DNA of 30,324 nucleotides from assembly GCA_016840945.1 (NCBI GenBank), contig JAEORJ010000028.1, positions 1-30,324 on the forward strand, read 5' to 3'. Below, piece by piece: positions 15,821-24,300 of the stretch. The DNA is from Candidatus Gerdarchaeota archaeon (GTDB taxonomy: Archaea; Asgardarchaeota; Heimdallarchaeia; JABLTI01). The position numbers and the translations under genes were made by a program. Each line of letters opens with the position of its first letter. The stretch's first letter is position 1. The notes under the pieces are model-generated. The model saw only the letters and a list, made by a program, of their open reading frames with translations, was not told the origin of the DNA and made no database searches.

Positions 15821-17149
15821 TTGACAATCGATTACAGAATTATTAATGGAACAATTTTTACAGATGGCAGTTTTAAGAAAGGTGGATTAGCAATTGAAAA
15901 TGAGCGAATCATTAAAATTGGTAAAGAACCGAACCTTCCAAAAGCTTCTGCAACTATAAATGCTAATGATGCTCTAATTATTCCCGGTGTAATTGATATC
16001 CATGTTCATATGAGAGATTTTGAGCAACAATATAAAGCAACATTAGTAACTGGCACTCGTTCAGCAGTAGCTGGTGGGGTAACATCTGTTTTTGATATGC
16101 CTAATAATAAACCTCCAACTAATTCTGTTCAAAGGGTTATCGCCAAACATGAAATCATTCAAGACAAAGCTGCAGCTAATATTGGATTTTATTCTCTTCT
16201 CCCTGAATCAATTACAGAAATGGATAATATAATAAATCAAGGGATATTTGGGTTCAAAATTTACCCAGCGTCATCTATGTATCCTCCAAAAGATAATGCT
16301 ACACTAAAACAATATCTCGAAAAAATAGCCAAGATGGATTTGCCTTTAATTATACACCCAGATAATGGCTTTGCTGAAGTCAATGAAAAGAATTATCTTG
16401 AGAAAAATTTGCCAAGTATTGATGCTTTTCTAAAAGCACATAATCAAATTGATGAAGGAAAAGCATTCCAAATTTTTATTCAATTGGCTAAGGAATTGAA
16501 ATTTAAGCTTCATTGTGCTCATATAACTGCAAAAGAAACAGTTGAAGAATATGAGAAGAATATTAATGATAGTTTTATTACAGGAGAGATTTGCCCTCAC
16601 CATCTATTACTAACAATAAAAGACTTAGAAAGACTAAAGTCAGAAGCTAAGTGCCTACCACCTTTACGATCAAATAATGATCAAAAAGCATTATGGAAAG
16701 CACTAGTAAAAGATGAGATTAAAATTATTACCACTGATCATGCTCCACATTCATATAACGAGAAACATTGTGAATTTGAAGCAGCAGCATCAGGAATACA
16801 TGGATTAGAAACATTAGTTCCGTTAATGTTTACAGCGGTGAAAAAAGGGAAAATTAGTTTTGAACAATTGATTCCTAAAATGACCCAATTTCCTGCGGAG
16901 CATCTAAAATTAGAAGGCAGAGGGATTTTAAAGGAAAATTATTTTGCTGATATCACTGTAGTAGCAAAAGAAAAAGAAACAATTGATGCAAGCACTTTTC
17001 AATCAAAGGCAAAATGGACTCCGTTTAATGGTTACGAAATTAATTTCAAGCCAAAATATGTTTTTGTGAATGGCTTTTTAGCTAAAGATGATGAATATAT
17101 AGATTCCAAAGCTACTTCAGGAAAAATATTGAAACGAAAAATAACATAA
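15821..17149 (+). CDS. pyrC: Dihydroorotase
   Basis: Zinc amidohydrolase that interconverts carbamoyl-aspartate and dihydroorotate in pyrimidine synthesis. With the chosen start it is 442 aa. Metal-site residues are present: HVHMR (His61, His63, Arg65), Lys146 in GFKIYPAS at the place of the carboxylated bridging lysine, HPDN (His179), HCAHIT (His231/His234) and TTDHAPH (Asp306). CPHHLLL and PPLRS are typical of dihydroorotase rather than hydantoinase. The frame extends to a TTG at 15803, but the TTG at 15821 is preferred because GGTAGGAG lies eight bases before it and would otherwise fall inside the coding region. Two small genes follow at 46 and 24 bp spacing. Confidence 0.9.
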   Translation: MTIDYRIINGTIFTDGSFKKGGLAIENERIIKIGKEPNLPKASATINANDALIIPGVIDIHVHMRDFEQQYKATLVTGTRSAVAGGVTSVFDMPNNKPPTNSVQRVIAKHEIIQDKAAANIGFYSLLPESITEMDNIINQGIFGFKIYPASSMYPPKDNATLKQYLEKIAKMDLPLIIHPDNGFAEVNEKNYLEKNLPSIDAFLKAHNQIDEGKAFQIFIQLAKELKFKLHCAHITAKETVEEYEKNINDSFITGEICPHHLLLTIKDLERLKSEAKCLPPLRSNNDQKALWKALVKDEIKIITTDHAPHSYNEKHCEFEAAASGIHGLETLVPLMFTAVKKGKISFEQLIPKMTQFPAEHLKLEGRGILKENYFADITVVAKEKETIDASTFQSKAKWTPFNGYEINFKPKYVFVNGFLAKDDEYIDSKATSGKILKRKIT

Positions 17150-17195
17150 TCAATAAATCAAAAATGATGCTTATAGAAAATAGAATGGTAGAGCT

Positions 17196-17708
17196 ATGAT
17201 GAAGCAGACTGAAATGAAATTTATTATCGATAGAATGTATCAACGAATAGCCCGTTGGTTGCGGATGTTAGGGTATGATACGATAAGCGATCCGGAGTTT
17301 ACGGATTATGAAATTTTAAAATTAGCTAAAAAAGATGGTAGAATTTTAATTACTCGAGATGAAAATTTAGCTCATAAAGCAGAGAAAGCAGGTATTAAAG
17401 CTGTTAATATTGATGCTGAATTAGCAGAAGAACGATTAGCAAAATTAGCCTATAATATCGGGCTCGAGTTAAAATTTAATGAAAATAAGCTACCTAGATG
17501 CACATTATGTAATAGTGAATTAAAAGTAGTTGATAAAAATACAATAAAGGATCAAATAGAAGCAGGAACTTTTGAGAATTATGATCTATTTTGGCAATGC
17601 ACTAATGAAAAGTGTAATCAAATCTATTGGAAAGGATCTCATTGGGAGAATTTAGAATTATCATTAGTAAAGAGTAATGAGATATTAGCTGAACTCAAGA
17701 AAAAATAA
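17196..17708 (+). CDS. Mut7-C RNase-domain protein with zinc ribbon
   Basis: A 170-aa protein of the Mut7-C family: a PIN-like nuclease domain followed by a zinc ribbon. The nuclease half shows FIIDRMYQRIARWLRMLGYD, then DPEFTDYEILKLAKKDGRIL and TRDENLAHKA, with the acidic residues expected at a PIN-type metal site. The C-terminal half has CTLC and CTNEKC cysteine pairs followed by the family text IYWKGSHW. It is probably an RNA nuclease; the target is unknown. The start is one of two adjacent ATGs (17196 or 17199), with GGTAGAG upstream. It lies between dihydroorotase and AMMECR1, in tight spacing. Confidence 0.88.
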   Translation: MMKQTEMKFIIDRMYQRIARWLRMLGYDTISDPEFTDYEILKLAKKDGRILITRDENLAHKAEKAGIKAVNIDAELAEERLAKLAYNIGLELKFNENKLPRCTLCNSELKVVDKNTIKDQIEAGTFENYDLFWQCTNEKCNQIYWKGSHWENLELSLVKSNEILAELKKK

Positions 17709-17732
17709 TAACTGAAATTAAGGTGAAAAAAA

Positions 17733-18365
17733 GTGAATCCAGAAGAGGAGCCAGAATATACAATTGAAGATGGAAAATATCTTATTGATTTAGCTAGAAA
17801 ATCAATAATACATTTCTTAACTTTTAGGAAACTACTACCAATATCAGAAGATGTTCCTAAGAAATATAGAGAAAAATCAGGTGTTTTTGTAACGTTAAAC
17901 AAACCAGACCTCAATATGAATAAAGGATTGAGAGGATGTATAGGGTTTCCAACACCAATTTTCCCATTGATACAAGCAACAATTGAAGCTGCAAAAAGTG
18001 CAGCAGTAAATGATCCAAGATTTCCACCTGTTACCATTGATGAAATGAAAGACATTCTGATAGAAATAACCATTTTAACACCACCAAAATTAATCGAAGT
18101 GAAGGATCCAAAAGAGTATCTTGAAAAAATAAAGATAGGACGAGATGGATTAATAATCAGAAGTGGAGGATCAAGTGGATTGTTATTACCACAAGTACCA
18201 ATTGAATGGGGATGGGATGTAAAAGAATTTTTAGAACATACCTGTCAAAAGGCTTGGTTACCAAAAGATGCTTGGAAAAGCTCAAAAACAGAAATTTTTA
18301 GCTTTTCAGGGATAATTTATCATGAAAAAACACCTTCAGGAGAAGTTCATCCAAAAGAAATTTAG
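17733..18365 (+). CDS. AMMECR1-domain protein
   Basis: A 210-aa member of the AMMECR1 family, widely conserved in archaea and eukaryotes. It has the signature LRGCIGFP, the following AAKSAAVNDPRFPPVT segment, the EITILTPPKLI strand, and the end motif GLLLPQVPIEWGWDVKEFL. The molecular function of the family is not firmly established. The GTG start has AAGGTG seven bases upstream. It is 24 bp after the Mut7-C gene and appears to be the last gene of this plus-strand unit; a 487-bp gene-free gap follows. Confidence 0.92.
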   Translation: MNPEEEPEYTIEDGKYLIDLARKSIIHFLTFRKLLPISEDVPKKYREKSGVFVTLNKPDLNMNKGLRGCIGFPTPIFPLIQATIEAAKSAAVNDPRFPPVTIDEMKDILIEITILTPPKLIEVKDPKEYLEKIKIGRDGLIIRSGGSSGLLLPQVPIEWGWDVKEFLEHTCQKAWLPKDAWKSSKTEIFSFSGIIYHEKTPSGEVHPKEI

Positions 18366-18412
18366 TGGAAAATCAAGCTAAAAAGAAAAAGAATATTATT
18401 GAAAAAAAGCAG

Positions 18413-18433
18413 CTTGAAATATATTATTTCAAG
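18413..18433 (+). terminator. Hairpin downstream of the AMMECR1 gene
   Basis: A perfect 8-bp inverted repeat, CTTGAAAT (18413-18420) and ATTTCAAG (18426-18433), with a 5-nt loop lies 48 bases after the stop. No T-tract follows, so it may act in 3' processing or stability rather than termination. Confidence 0.35.
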
Positions 18434-18523
18434 TAAATGCTCAATAATATTTGAAAGTTTTAAAGTGATAAAACCTTTGTTTCTAAACTGGTAGTTTAAA
18501 ATACTATGATAATAATATAATAT

Positions 18524-18562
18524 TTCGGAGAGCGTTAGTAATTTCTTTTACCGCTCTCCGAA
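18524..18562. repeat. 11-bp perfect inverted repeat
   Basis: TTCGGAGAGCG (18524-18534) and CGCTCTCCGAA (18552-18562) enclose a 17-nt AT-rich loop. The GC-rich stem stands out in an AT-rich gap and lies 24 bp before the 53-bp repeat. It could be a terminator or part of the same regulatory region. Confidence 0.5.
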
Positions 18563-18585
18563 TCCCATAACCTCTCTCCCCAATA

Positions 18586-18638
18586 AATAACTCCCTTTTC
18601 CTGTGACGGGAGAACTGTCTCCCGTCCACTATTTTCAT
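18586..18638 (+). repeat. 53-bp repeat element, copy 1 (switch-like hairpins)
   Basis: This block matches 22767-22819 at 47 of 53 positions by eye. It has a perfect 9-bp hairpin (18605-18613 with 18618-18626, loop ACTG). The middle GGGAG can instead pair with an upstream CTCCC (18591-18595), so two mutually exclusive folds are possible. It sits about 215 bp before the FG-GAP/TSP3 surface-protein gene. The rest of the gap (18366-18852) holds two other inverted repeats and AT-rich promoter-like DNA, with no gene seen. Confidence 0.6.
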
Positions 18639-18852
18639 CAGCTTCAATTTACTTTATATCTAGAAAAAATTCATCTATTATTTGTTAAAATAAGGCATGC
18701 TGCTTTAAGGGAGAAAAACAAAAATATTTTTTGACAGCTGATAAACTGATTAATTATAAATTCCCTAAAAAATATAATAAATTTTGTTCTTTTTATCAAA
18801 AAGTAAATGAATTATAAAGCGTAATTATAATTACTTTCGGGGTGGGTGCTAA

Positions 18853-21009
18853 ATGAAGAATTGGCAAAAGAGTCTAATTGTAATTATACTGCTTTTAGCA
18901 GTTATTTTTGTTAATCCTAAAAAAATTGAAACAAAAATAAATAATGGAAGCACTGATGATTTTCTTCCACAAGCAATGGGAGTTTATATTAAATGGAGCT
19001 ACACAACATCCCCAGCAATGTTTCAATCATCCCCAACTGTTGCTGATCTTGATAAAGATGGTGTACTAGAGGTTTTAGTAGGACGTTTTGATAAGCTTAT
19101 ATGTTTTAATAGCACTGGTAATGTTAAATGGAGCTATATATTAGGTGGTAATGCTGATGCGTCTTCTCCTGCTGTTGGTGATTTGGATGCTGATGGCACA
19201 CTAGAAGTACTAATAGGGTCAGATGATCACAAACTATACTGTATTAATCATACTGGAGGTTTAGAATGGAGTTTCACTACTGGTAATTGGATTGGTACTT
19301 CTCCTACGGTAGCTGATTTAGATGCAGACGGTACATTAGAAGTGTTAATGGGATCAAGTGATAACAAACTGTATTGTATCAGTCATTATGGGACTGAAGA
19401 ATGGAGCTACACAACAGGTGGTGATATTTATATGTCCACCCCCGCTGTAGCAGATTTAGAAGAAGATGGAACTTTAGAAGTGCTGGTAGGTTCATATGAT
19501 CACATTCTTTATTGTTTTAATCACACCGGCGATTTGGAATGGAGTTATGATACAGGTACTTATGCTTGCTCTTCTCCTGCAATAGTTGATCTTGATAATG
19601 ATGGTTCACTAGAGGTTTTAATAGGAGGAGGTGCTAACGCACTCATTTGCTTAAATCATACTGGTGGTGTTGAATGGTGCACCATATATAATAATGGATA
19701 TATTTCTTCTCCTGCTATCGCTGATTTAGATAATGATGGTTCTTTTGAAGTACTAATAGGAAATACAGAAATGCTTTTCTGTTTTAATCACACCGGCGGA
19801 TTGAAATGGAGCTATTCCAATATATGTTTTCAATACAATTCACCTGCAATAGCTGATTTGGATGGTGATAACACATTAGAAGTACTTGTAGGATCATTTT
19901 ATAATGAATTAGTTTGTTTAAATTATACAGGTGGTTACGAATGGAGCTATACTACATCATTGCCATGTCGAGATTCTCCTGCTGTTGCTGACTTAGATGA
20001 TGATGGCATTTTAGAAGTATTAATAGGATCAGACTCAGGTATGTTTTGCTGTCTAGGACTAACAGGTGTTAGTTCCAGTGGGGCTGCTCCATGGTACTGT
20101 TTTCATGGATCAGCTTTTCATACTGGTCAAATGGATAGAGATAGCGACTATATGGATGATCAAACAGAATTATTTTATGGCACCGATCCAGCATTAGCAG
20201 ATACTGATTCAGATTCACTTAATGACTGGGATGAGATATACTATGAAGGGACAAATCCTTTAGATGCTGACACTGATGATGATGATTTGCTAGACGGCGA
20301 AGAAGTCACACTAGGAGTTGATGGTTACTATACTGATCCTTTTGATAGTGATTCAGATGACGACGGACTGAATGATGGAGAGGAATACACTCATGGAACC
20401 AATCCAAATGATAGCGACACTGATGATGATGGATTATCTGATATTGACGAAGTTAATATTTATTTCACAGATCCTACGGTAGCAGATGCCGATTTGGACA
20501 CAGACAATGATGGATTAACAAATGTTGATGAGGTAGATATCCACGGAACTGATCCATTAAATTCAGATACTGATGATGACGGGTTAGATGATAAGGAAGA
20601 GATTACCTTGGGTTCTGATGGTTACTTAACTAATCCTTTGGACAATGATTCTGATGACGATCAACTAAACGATGGTGATGAAGCATATTATGACACAGAT
20701 CCAAATGATCATGACACAGATGATGATCTATTAACAGATGGCGATGAAATTCATATCTACCAAACAAATCCGAAAGATGTAGATTCTGACGATGATTCTT
20801 TTAGTGATTATGTTGAGGTAGAATTTGGCACCAATCCTAATGACCCGCAGGATTATCCAGGAATAACAACTCCTCCTCCTGAAACAATAACACAAAATAT
20901 CACTATTACTACTACAGTAGAAGTAGGGTTCATTATGATAACTAGTACTACATCACTTATTACAGTTCTTACTATAGCTGTACTTATAAGTAGAAAGAAG
21001 CGAAAATAA
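18853..21009 (+). CDS. Exported, membrane-anchored FG-GAP/VCBS-like propeller protein with TSP3 calcium-binding repeats
   Basis: A 718-aa surface protein with an N-terminal hydrophobic signal (about 7-22). About eight repeats of about 47 residues follow (roughly 45-410), each with SPAVADLDxDGxLEVLxGS and CFNHTGxxEWSY, read as blades of an FG-GAP/PQQ-like beta-propeller. Next come thrombospondin type-3-like repeats (about 425-665) of the form DTDDDGLSDxDE and TNPxDxDSD, which bind calcium. A Thr/Pro-rich linker leads to one C-terminal transmembrane helix (about 685-710) and the tail SRKKRK. The ATG has GGTG upstream. Its partial paralogue is at the right window edge in opposite orientation. 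Many NHT/NST sites could be N-glycosylated. Confidence 0.9.
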   Translation: MKNWQKSLIVIILLLAVIFVNPKKIETKINNGSTDDFLPQAMGVYIKWSYTTSPAMFQSSPTVADLDKDGVLEVLVGRFDKLICFNSTGNVKWSYILGGNADASSPAVGDLDADGTLEVLIGSDDHKLYCINHTGGLEWSFTTGNWIGTSPTVADLDADGTLEVLMGSSDNKLYCISHYGTEEWSYTTGGDIYMSTPAVADLEEDGTLEVLVGSYDHILYCFNHTGDLEWSYDTGTYACSSPAIVDLDNDGSLEVLIGGGANALICLNHTGGVEWCTIYNNGYISSPAIADLDNDGSFEVLIGNTEMLFCFNHTGGLKWSYSNICFQYNSPAIADLDGDNTLEVLVGSFYNELVCLNYTGGYEWSYTTSLPCRDSPAVADLDDDGILEVLIGSDSGMFCCLGLTGVSSSGAAPWYCFHGSAFHTGQMDRDSDYMDDQTELFYGTDPALADTDSDSLNDWDEIYYEGTNPLDADTDDDDLLDGEEVTLGVDGYYTDPFDSDSDDDGLNDGEEYTHGTNPNDSDTDDDGLSDIDEVNIYFTDPTVADADLDTDNDGLTNVDEVDIHGTDPLNSDTDDDGLDDKEEITLGSDGYLTNPLDNDSDDDQLNDGDEAYYDTDPNDHDTDDDLLTDGDEIHIYQTNPKDVDSDDDSFSDYVEVEFGTNPNDPQDYPGITTPPPETITQNITITTTVEVGFIMITSTTSLITVLTIAVLISRKKRK

Positions 21010-21070
21010 TTTATTTTTTCTTGATGAGAGATATGTTTCCCACTCACTAATTATCATTTTTCGCTTCTTT
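20994..21070 (+). terminator. Long inverted repeat at the end of the FG-GAP/TSP3 gene
   Basis: A 13-bp perfect inverted repeat (AAAGAAGCGAAAA 20994-21006, TTTTCGCTTCTTT 21058-21070) has its left arm inside the last codons and a 51-nt loop. It is followed by a few T residues. It could end transcription or protect the 3' end. The rest of 21010-21466 is AT-rich with only doubtful short frames. Confidence 0.4.
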
Positions 21071-21466
21071 TTAAACCAAGAGATGCTTTTATATTCCTTT
21101 TTTTTTCACACTTTTTGTCGATTTGTGTTTTTTGGTTTTTTTCTTGAAATTTCAAATTTCTCTATTGTAATAAAAATCACTTTTGATAGAGTTTTTGTCG
21201 TTTATATTTTAAGAAAACTATTTAAAATAGTAAAAAAAATTGTTATAATGAAAGAAGGAAACAGTGTGATACCATTCTAGTTAAATAATCACTTTGTACA
21301 ATGGAAAGAAATAGGAATAACCTTCTGGGATTAATTACTTTTTTTAAATTTAGACAAAGAATAGAATATTATTCATTAAAAAAAAAAGAAAATCAAGTTA
21401 TTCTTCAAAAATGCTTGAAAGAGAATCAAACGATTCCAAAGAAAGAACATGAATGGAGGGAATTCT

Positions 21467-21685
21467 TTGCCAGAAGGCACAGAAAAACTTACTGAAGAAG
21501 AAAAAGCAAGTATGGAATTTCTTAAGGAACTCCTAAAAAAAGAAGGAATAAAACTAGAGGAATATGAGAAAACGATTAAGATATCAAACGACAACATCAA
21601 AAAATTAGAACTTCAATTTGGGAAACTTGAAACATTCATAGAGAAACAACTAGAAACAGAAGAATTGGAGGAACATGAAAAATGA
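21467..21685 (+). CDS. Small coiled-coil protein, function unknown
   Basis: A 72-aa protein, almost entirely one charged heptad-like helix (LTEEEKASMEFLKELLKKEG, then EEYEKTIKISNDNIKKLELQ, ending in an acidic stretch). It has no signal peptide. The frame is open from an ATG at 21449, but a GGAGGG at 21453-21458 sits inside that extension and exactly six bases before the TTG at 21467, so TTG is chosen. The stop overlaps the next gene's start (ATGA), which indicates translational coupling and probably a physical partnership between the two products. Confidence 0.65.
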   Translation: MPEGTEKLTEEEKASMEFLKELLKKEGIKLEEYEKTIKISNDNIKKLELQFGKLETFIEKQLETEELEEHEK

Positions 21686-22071
21686 GCTTAACACCGCTAA
21701 TAGAGGATGTAATTAGAAAAATAAAGGTAGTAATCAGCAATCCAAATCCGGAAAGAGGAGTGAAATGGAACCAAGGAGAATATGCAGTTTTTACAATAAA
21801 AATTGAAAATGTGACTACATATCACCTAAAAAACGTCACTGTTATATTACGCTGGACTGGATGCGATTTTGCACCTCTTTTAACTTGGTATTTAAAAAGT
21901 TGGTCAAGCTCAGAAATGAGAGTTAATACCACTAGTAAATTCTTAACAAGATTCAAAGCAAACAGCAATGTTACCAAAGTAAAAATTTGGGCTCATGTTA
22001 CTGCTGAAATTGTTCCTCTTAAAGGCCTTGATGGTTTTGGACAAAGAGAATTTACTATTTATGAAGAATAG
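21682..22071 (+). CDS. Small beta-sandwich (CARDB/NEW3-like) protein, function unknown
   Basis: A 129-aa protein whose strand pattern is that of an Ig-like CARDB/NEW3 module: IKVVISNPNPERGVKWNQGE, then YAVFTIKIEN, LKNVTVILRW, SEMRVNTTSKFLTRFKANS and KVKIWAHVTAEIVPL. Such modules normally sit in extracellular proteins, but this one has no signal peptide or membrane segment and stands alone. The family call is by pattern only. It overlaps the coiled-coil gene by four bases and is followed by a hairpin with a long T-tract, so the pair looks like a complete two-gene unit within the surface-protein region. Confidence 0.65.
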   Translation: MSLTPLIEDVIRKIKVVISNPNPERGVKWNQGEYAVFTIKIENVTTYHLKNVTVILRWTGCDFAPLLTWYLKSWSSSEMRVNTTSKFLTRFKANSNVTKVKIWAHVTAEIVPLKGLDGFGQREFTIYEE

Positions 22072-22094
22072 GAATTCTTTTTCCCAGAGAAATC

Positions 22095-22133
22095 GTTGGG
22101 GAGACTTTTCGTTTCCCTTTTTATTTTTTTTTA
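22095..22133 (+). terminator. Hairpin with long T-tract after the coiled-coil/beta-sandwich pair
   Basis: GGGGAG (22096-22101) can pair with TTTCCC across a short loop, using two G:U pairs, and is followed directly by a T-rich run up to 22133. This is a good terminator for the two-gene unit. Confidence 0.55.
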
Positions 22134-22248
22134 ATGTCATTACTTATTGATTGATTACAAAGGAAATATCAAAAATATATCCTAATGGCATCTTTTTTGG
22201 GGTTATATATGATGTGTGAAAATGTTGGATCATAAAAGGAATTTATAG

Positions 22249-22548
22249 CTAGATAGAAAGAAGAGCATAAAACTAAGAAAATTAACAAGAAATTTAAAGA
22301 AAAATGCTCACACAACGCACCATCATATTGAAGCTAAAGCAGTTATTTATATGCTAGAAATAAGCAATCCAAAAAAGGCTTTTGAGATTTGCAGATTTGA
22401 ATACACCAAAACTACATGTGACTATGAAAGACAGGATATAGATTTTTGTTAGATCTTTTATCGTATTGGTTATTACATAGTTGGCAAAGTTAGTAACAAA
22501 AAAGATTTGTGTACTTTGGGACAATTTTATCTGATCATATTTAGTTGA
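22249..22548 (+). pseudogene. Possible decayed coding remnant
   Basis: One frame stays open for 67 codons (22249-22449), meets a TAG at 22450, and continues for 31 codons to TGA at 22546. The translation has a protein-like mix with Cys and charged residues (for example NPKKAFEICRFEYTK), but no start codon with a ribosome-binding site and no recognisable family. It lies in the 861-bp gap 22072-22932, which otherwise holds AT-rich DNA and the second 53-bp repeat. A chance open frame in AT-rich DNA cannot be excluded. Confidence 0.25.
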
Positions 22549-22766
22549 TCATGATTTTTACATAAATACATTTGGTTATGACTTTCTGAGTCTCACAGGT
22601 ATTCAATTAATTTCAATTTCATGATAATCATTTACCAGAGATCAAGTATTCCATTGGATTTGCTAGAAGTACTTTAACAAAAGATAGATTTTGTTCTCGC
22701 TCATTATAAATTATTTATTTTTTCATAAAATAAATAATATTTTTTTTACTTTATTAATTTTAAAAT

Positions 22767-22819
22767 AATAACTCCCTTTTCCTGTGACAGGAGAACTAGC
22801 TCCTTTCCACTATTTTAAT
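22767..22819 (+). repeat. 53-bp repeat element, copy 2 (switch-like hairpins)
   Basis: The partner of 18586-18638, identical over the first 22 bases. Its hairpin stem keeps 7 of 8 pairs. One G:C pair of copy 1 is replaced by A:T here, a compensatory change, while another pair is lost. The alternative pairing of an upstream CTCC with the central GGAG is also kept. It lies about 115 bp before the LVIVD-propeller surface-protein gene. Confidence 0.6.
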
Positions 22820-22890
22820 ATATCAAATGATTTTTTGTTTAAAATTCGTTCAAATTAATTGCTTTTTATTAGCTCATCATTTAAATAATC

Positions 22891-22899
22891 TTTATAAAT
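22891..22899 (+). promoter_or_regulatory. TATA box for the LVIVD-propeller gene
   Basis: TTTATAAAT lies 34-42 bases before the ATG at 22933. The start site would fall near 22920, giving a very short leader that carries GGGG as ribosome-binding site. If so, the upstream 53-bp repeat would not be in this mRNA. Confidence 0.45.
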
Positions 22900-22932
22900 C
22901 TCGTAGATGTAATATCTTTTAGGGGATTTAAT

Positions 22933-24231
22933 ATGGGATTGAAATCTAAATTTCAAAATGGATTGAGTTTTTACACAATTTTTCTTTTAATGTTAGTGAT
23001 AATAAATCATAATTATTACTTTAAACCAATTTCATCGCAATCATCTGATTGTTTTAGAGATGATAATTATTTTACTATACACAACTCAGAAGATATTTTT
23101 AGCACCTATGGTTATGAGTTTCTAGGTTATTATAATGACAGTTACAATACAAATTATTATCCGAGAATCTGTTATCCCATGAATGATTTAGTACTTGTTG
23201 CTGCTAATGATACTTTAGAAATTATTAATCTAGAAAATCCTACTTCACCAAAACTACTAGGAACATATCAAGCTAATACAACGATTAATGCTATTTTAGG
23301 TTGCCAGAATTATATTTTCTTAACAAAAAGAGAAACAGAATTTCCTTTATATGATGGCTTAGGTGTTGAAATTATAGATATACAAAATCCCGCTAATCCA
23401 ACTCTTATTTCCTTTTTCAATAATTTCACAGAAATCTATACTTTGTTTGCAATCTCAGGTTCTCTTGCTCTTGATGAATCACAAAAAATTCTCTATGTAG
23501 TAAATGATGGTGGAATAGGCATATTAGATGTTTCAGATGCAACTAATCCAATTCTTATTAGTGAAATAGGATTAAGTTGTCATTGGTTTGATCCCATCCA
23601 AATAATAGATTCAGTACTTTATGTTCTGTTAACTCATAAAGATTGGGCTTGTAATGGCATGGTTGCTTGGGATGTTTCTTCCCCATCTTCACCAATCCTT
23701 AAATGGAATCTTGGTGGTTATGATTCCGCTGGTTCTTTCTTTGTTTCCAATAATTACCTGTATGTAAATTTGGGTTTAGATAATCAATCTCTATATATTT
23801 ATGAAATCATGCCAGATAAGAATATTAGTCTTGTAGCATCTTATTTATGTGAATATTATACTAAAATGATTGTTAAAGAAGAGGTGGCATATATCTGTTC
23901 TTATTATTATCCTACTTATCATACTTTTGATTATGTTCGGGTAGTTAATGTCACAAATAAAGAATCAATAGAAGAAATTTTCGTTTACAATTGCAGTGAA
24001 AGCTTGTCAAAAATTACTGATATTAACATCTACAGTAATAAATTCTTTATTTCTGAAACAGAAGCTGGTATAAAATATTTTATTATACCATATTGCCCCG
24101 AAACAGATAATCCTTATTGTGATTTCTCTTATACAAAAACTATCAGTGTTTTACTTCTACCAGTCATTTTTGTATCATCTTTTTCATTAGTATATTATTT
24201 AATAAGATTTCAAAGGAAAAAATTAAAGTAA
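22933..24231 (+). CDS. Exported, membrane-anchored LVIVD-repeat beta-propeller protein
   Basis: A 432-aa surface protein with an N-terminal signal helix (about 13-34), an extracellular region of LVIVD-type repeats, and one C-terminal transmembrane helix (about 403-424) with the basic tail RFQRKKLK. Repeat units include DTLEIINLENPTSPKLLGTY, GVEIIDIQNPANPTLIS and IGILDVSDATNPILISEIG. These match the propeller pattern of bacterial and archaeal choice-of-anchor/LVIVD proteins. There are many Asn-X-Ser/Thr sites and several Cys. No enzymatic motif is seen, so binding or adhesion is the likeliest role. It converges on the DUF2785 gene. Confidence 0.85.
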   Translation: MGLKSKFQNGLSFYTIFLLMLVIINHNYYFKPISSQSSDCFRDDNYFTIHNSEDIFSTYGYEFLGYYNDSYNTNYYPRICYPMNDLVLVAANDTLEIINLENPTSPKLLGTYQANTTINAILGCQNYIFLTKRETEFPLYDGLGVEIIDIQNPANPTLISFFNNFTEIYTLFAISGSLALDESQKILYVVNDGGIGILDVSDATNPILISEIGLSCHWFDPIQIIDSVLYVLLTHKDWACNGMVAWDVSSPSSPILKWNLGGYDSAGSFFVSNNYLYVNLGLDNQSLYIYEIMPDKNISLVASYLCEYYTKMIVKEEVAYICSYYYPTYHTFDYVRVVNVTNKESIEEIFVYNCSESLSKITDINIYSNKFFISETEAGIKYFIIPYCPETDNPYCDFSYTKTISVLLLPVIFVSSFSLVYYLIRFQRKKLK

Positions 24232-24252
24232 ATACGTTTTTGCTCTTACTTT
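24225..24252. terminator. Hairpin between convergent genes
   Basis: AAAGTAA (24225-24231, overlapping the stop) and TTACTTT (24246-24252) form a 7-bp stem with a 14-nt loop between the LVIVD and DUF2785 genes. T-rich sequence flanks it on the right. Confidence 0.35.
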
Positions 24253-24300
24253 GATTGGTTTATTATTTTCCATCTTTTGTTGCCTTTAGTTTCTATATTC

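Noticed and set aside
21083..21280. 65-codon plus-strand open frame after the FG-GAP/TSP3 gene
   Set aside because: Phe/Ile-rich translation of a T-rich stretch, no ribosome-binding site, and no protein-like pattern; it is read as chance.
21301..21495. 64-codon plus-strand frame overlapping the 72-aa coiled-coil gene
   Set aside because: It overlaps the better-supported gene by 29 bases out of frame and has no ribosome-binding site. A leaderless gene is possible, but nothing supports it.
18366..22932. CRISPR array or IS element suggested by the repeats in the gaps
   Set aside because: Only two copies of the 53-bp element exist, 4 kb apart, with no spacers, no transposase gene and no visible target duplication.
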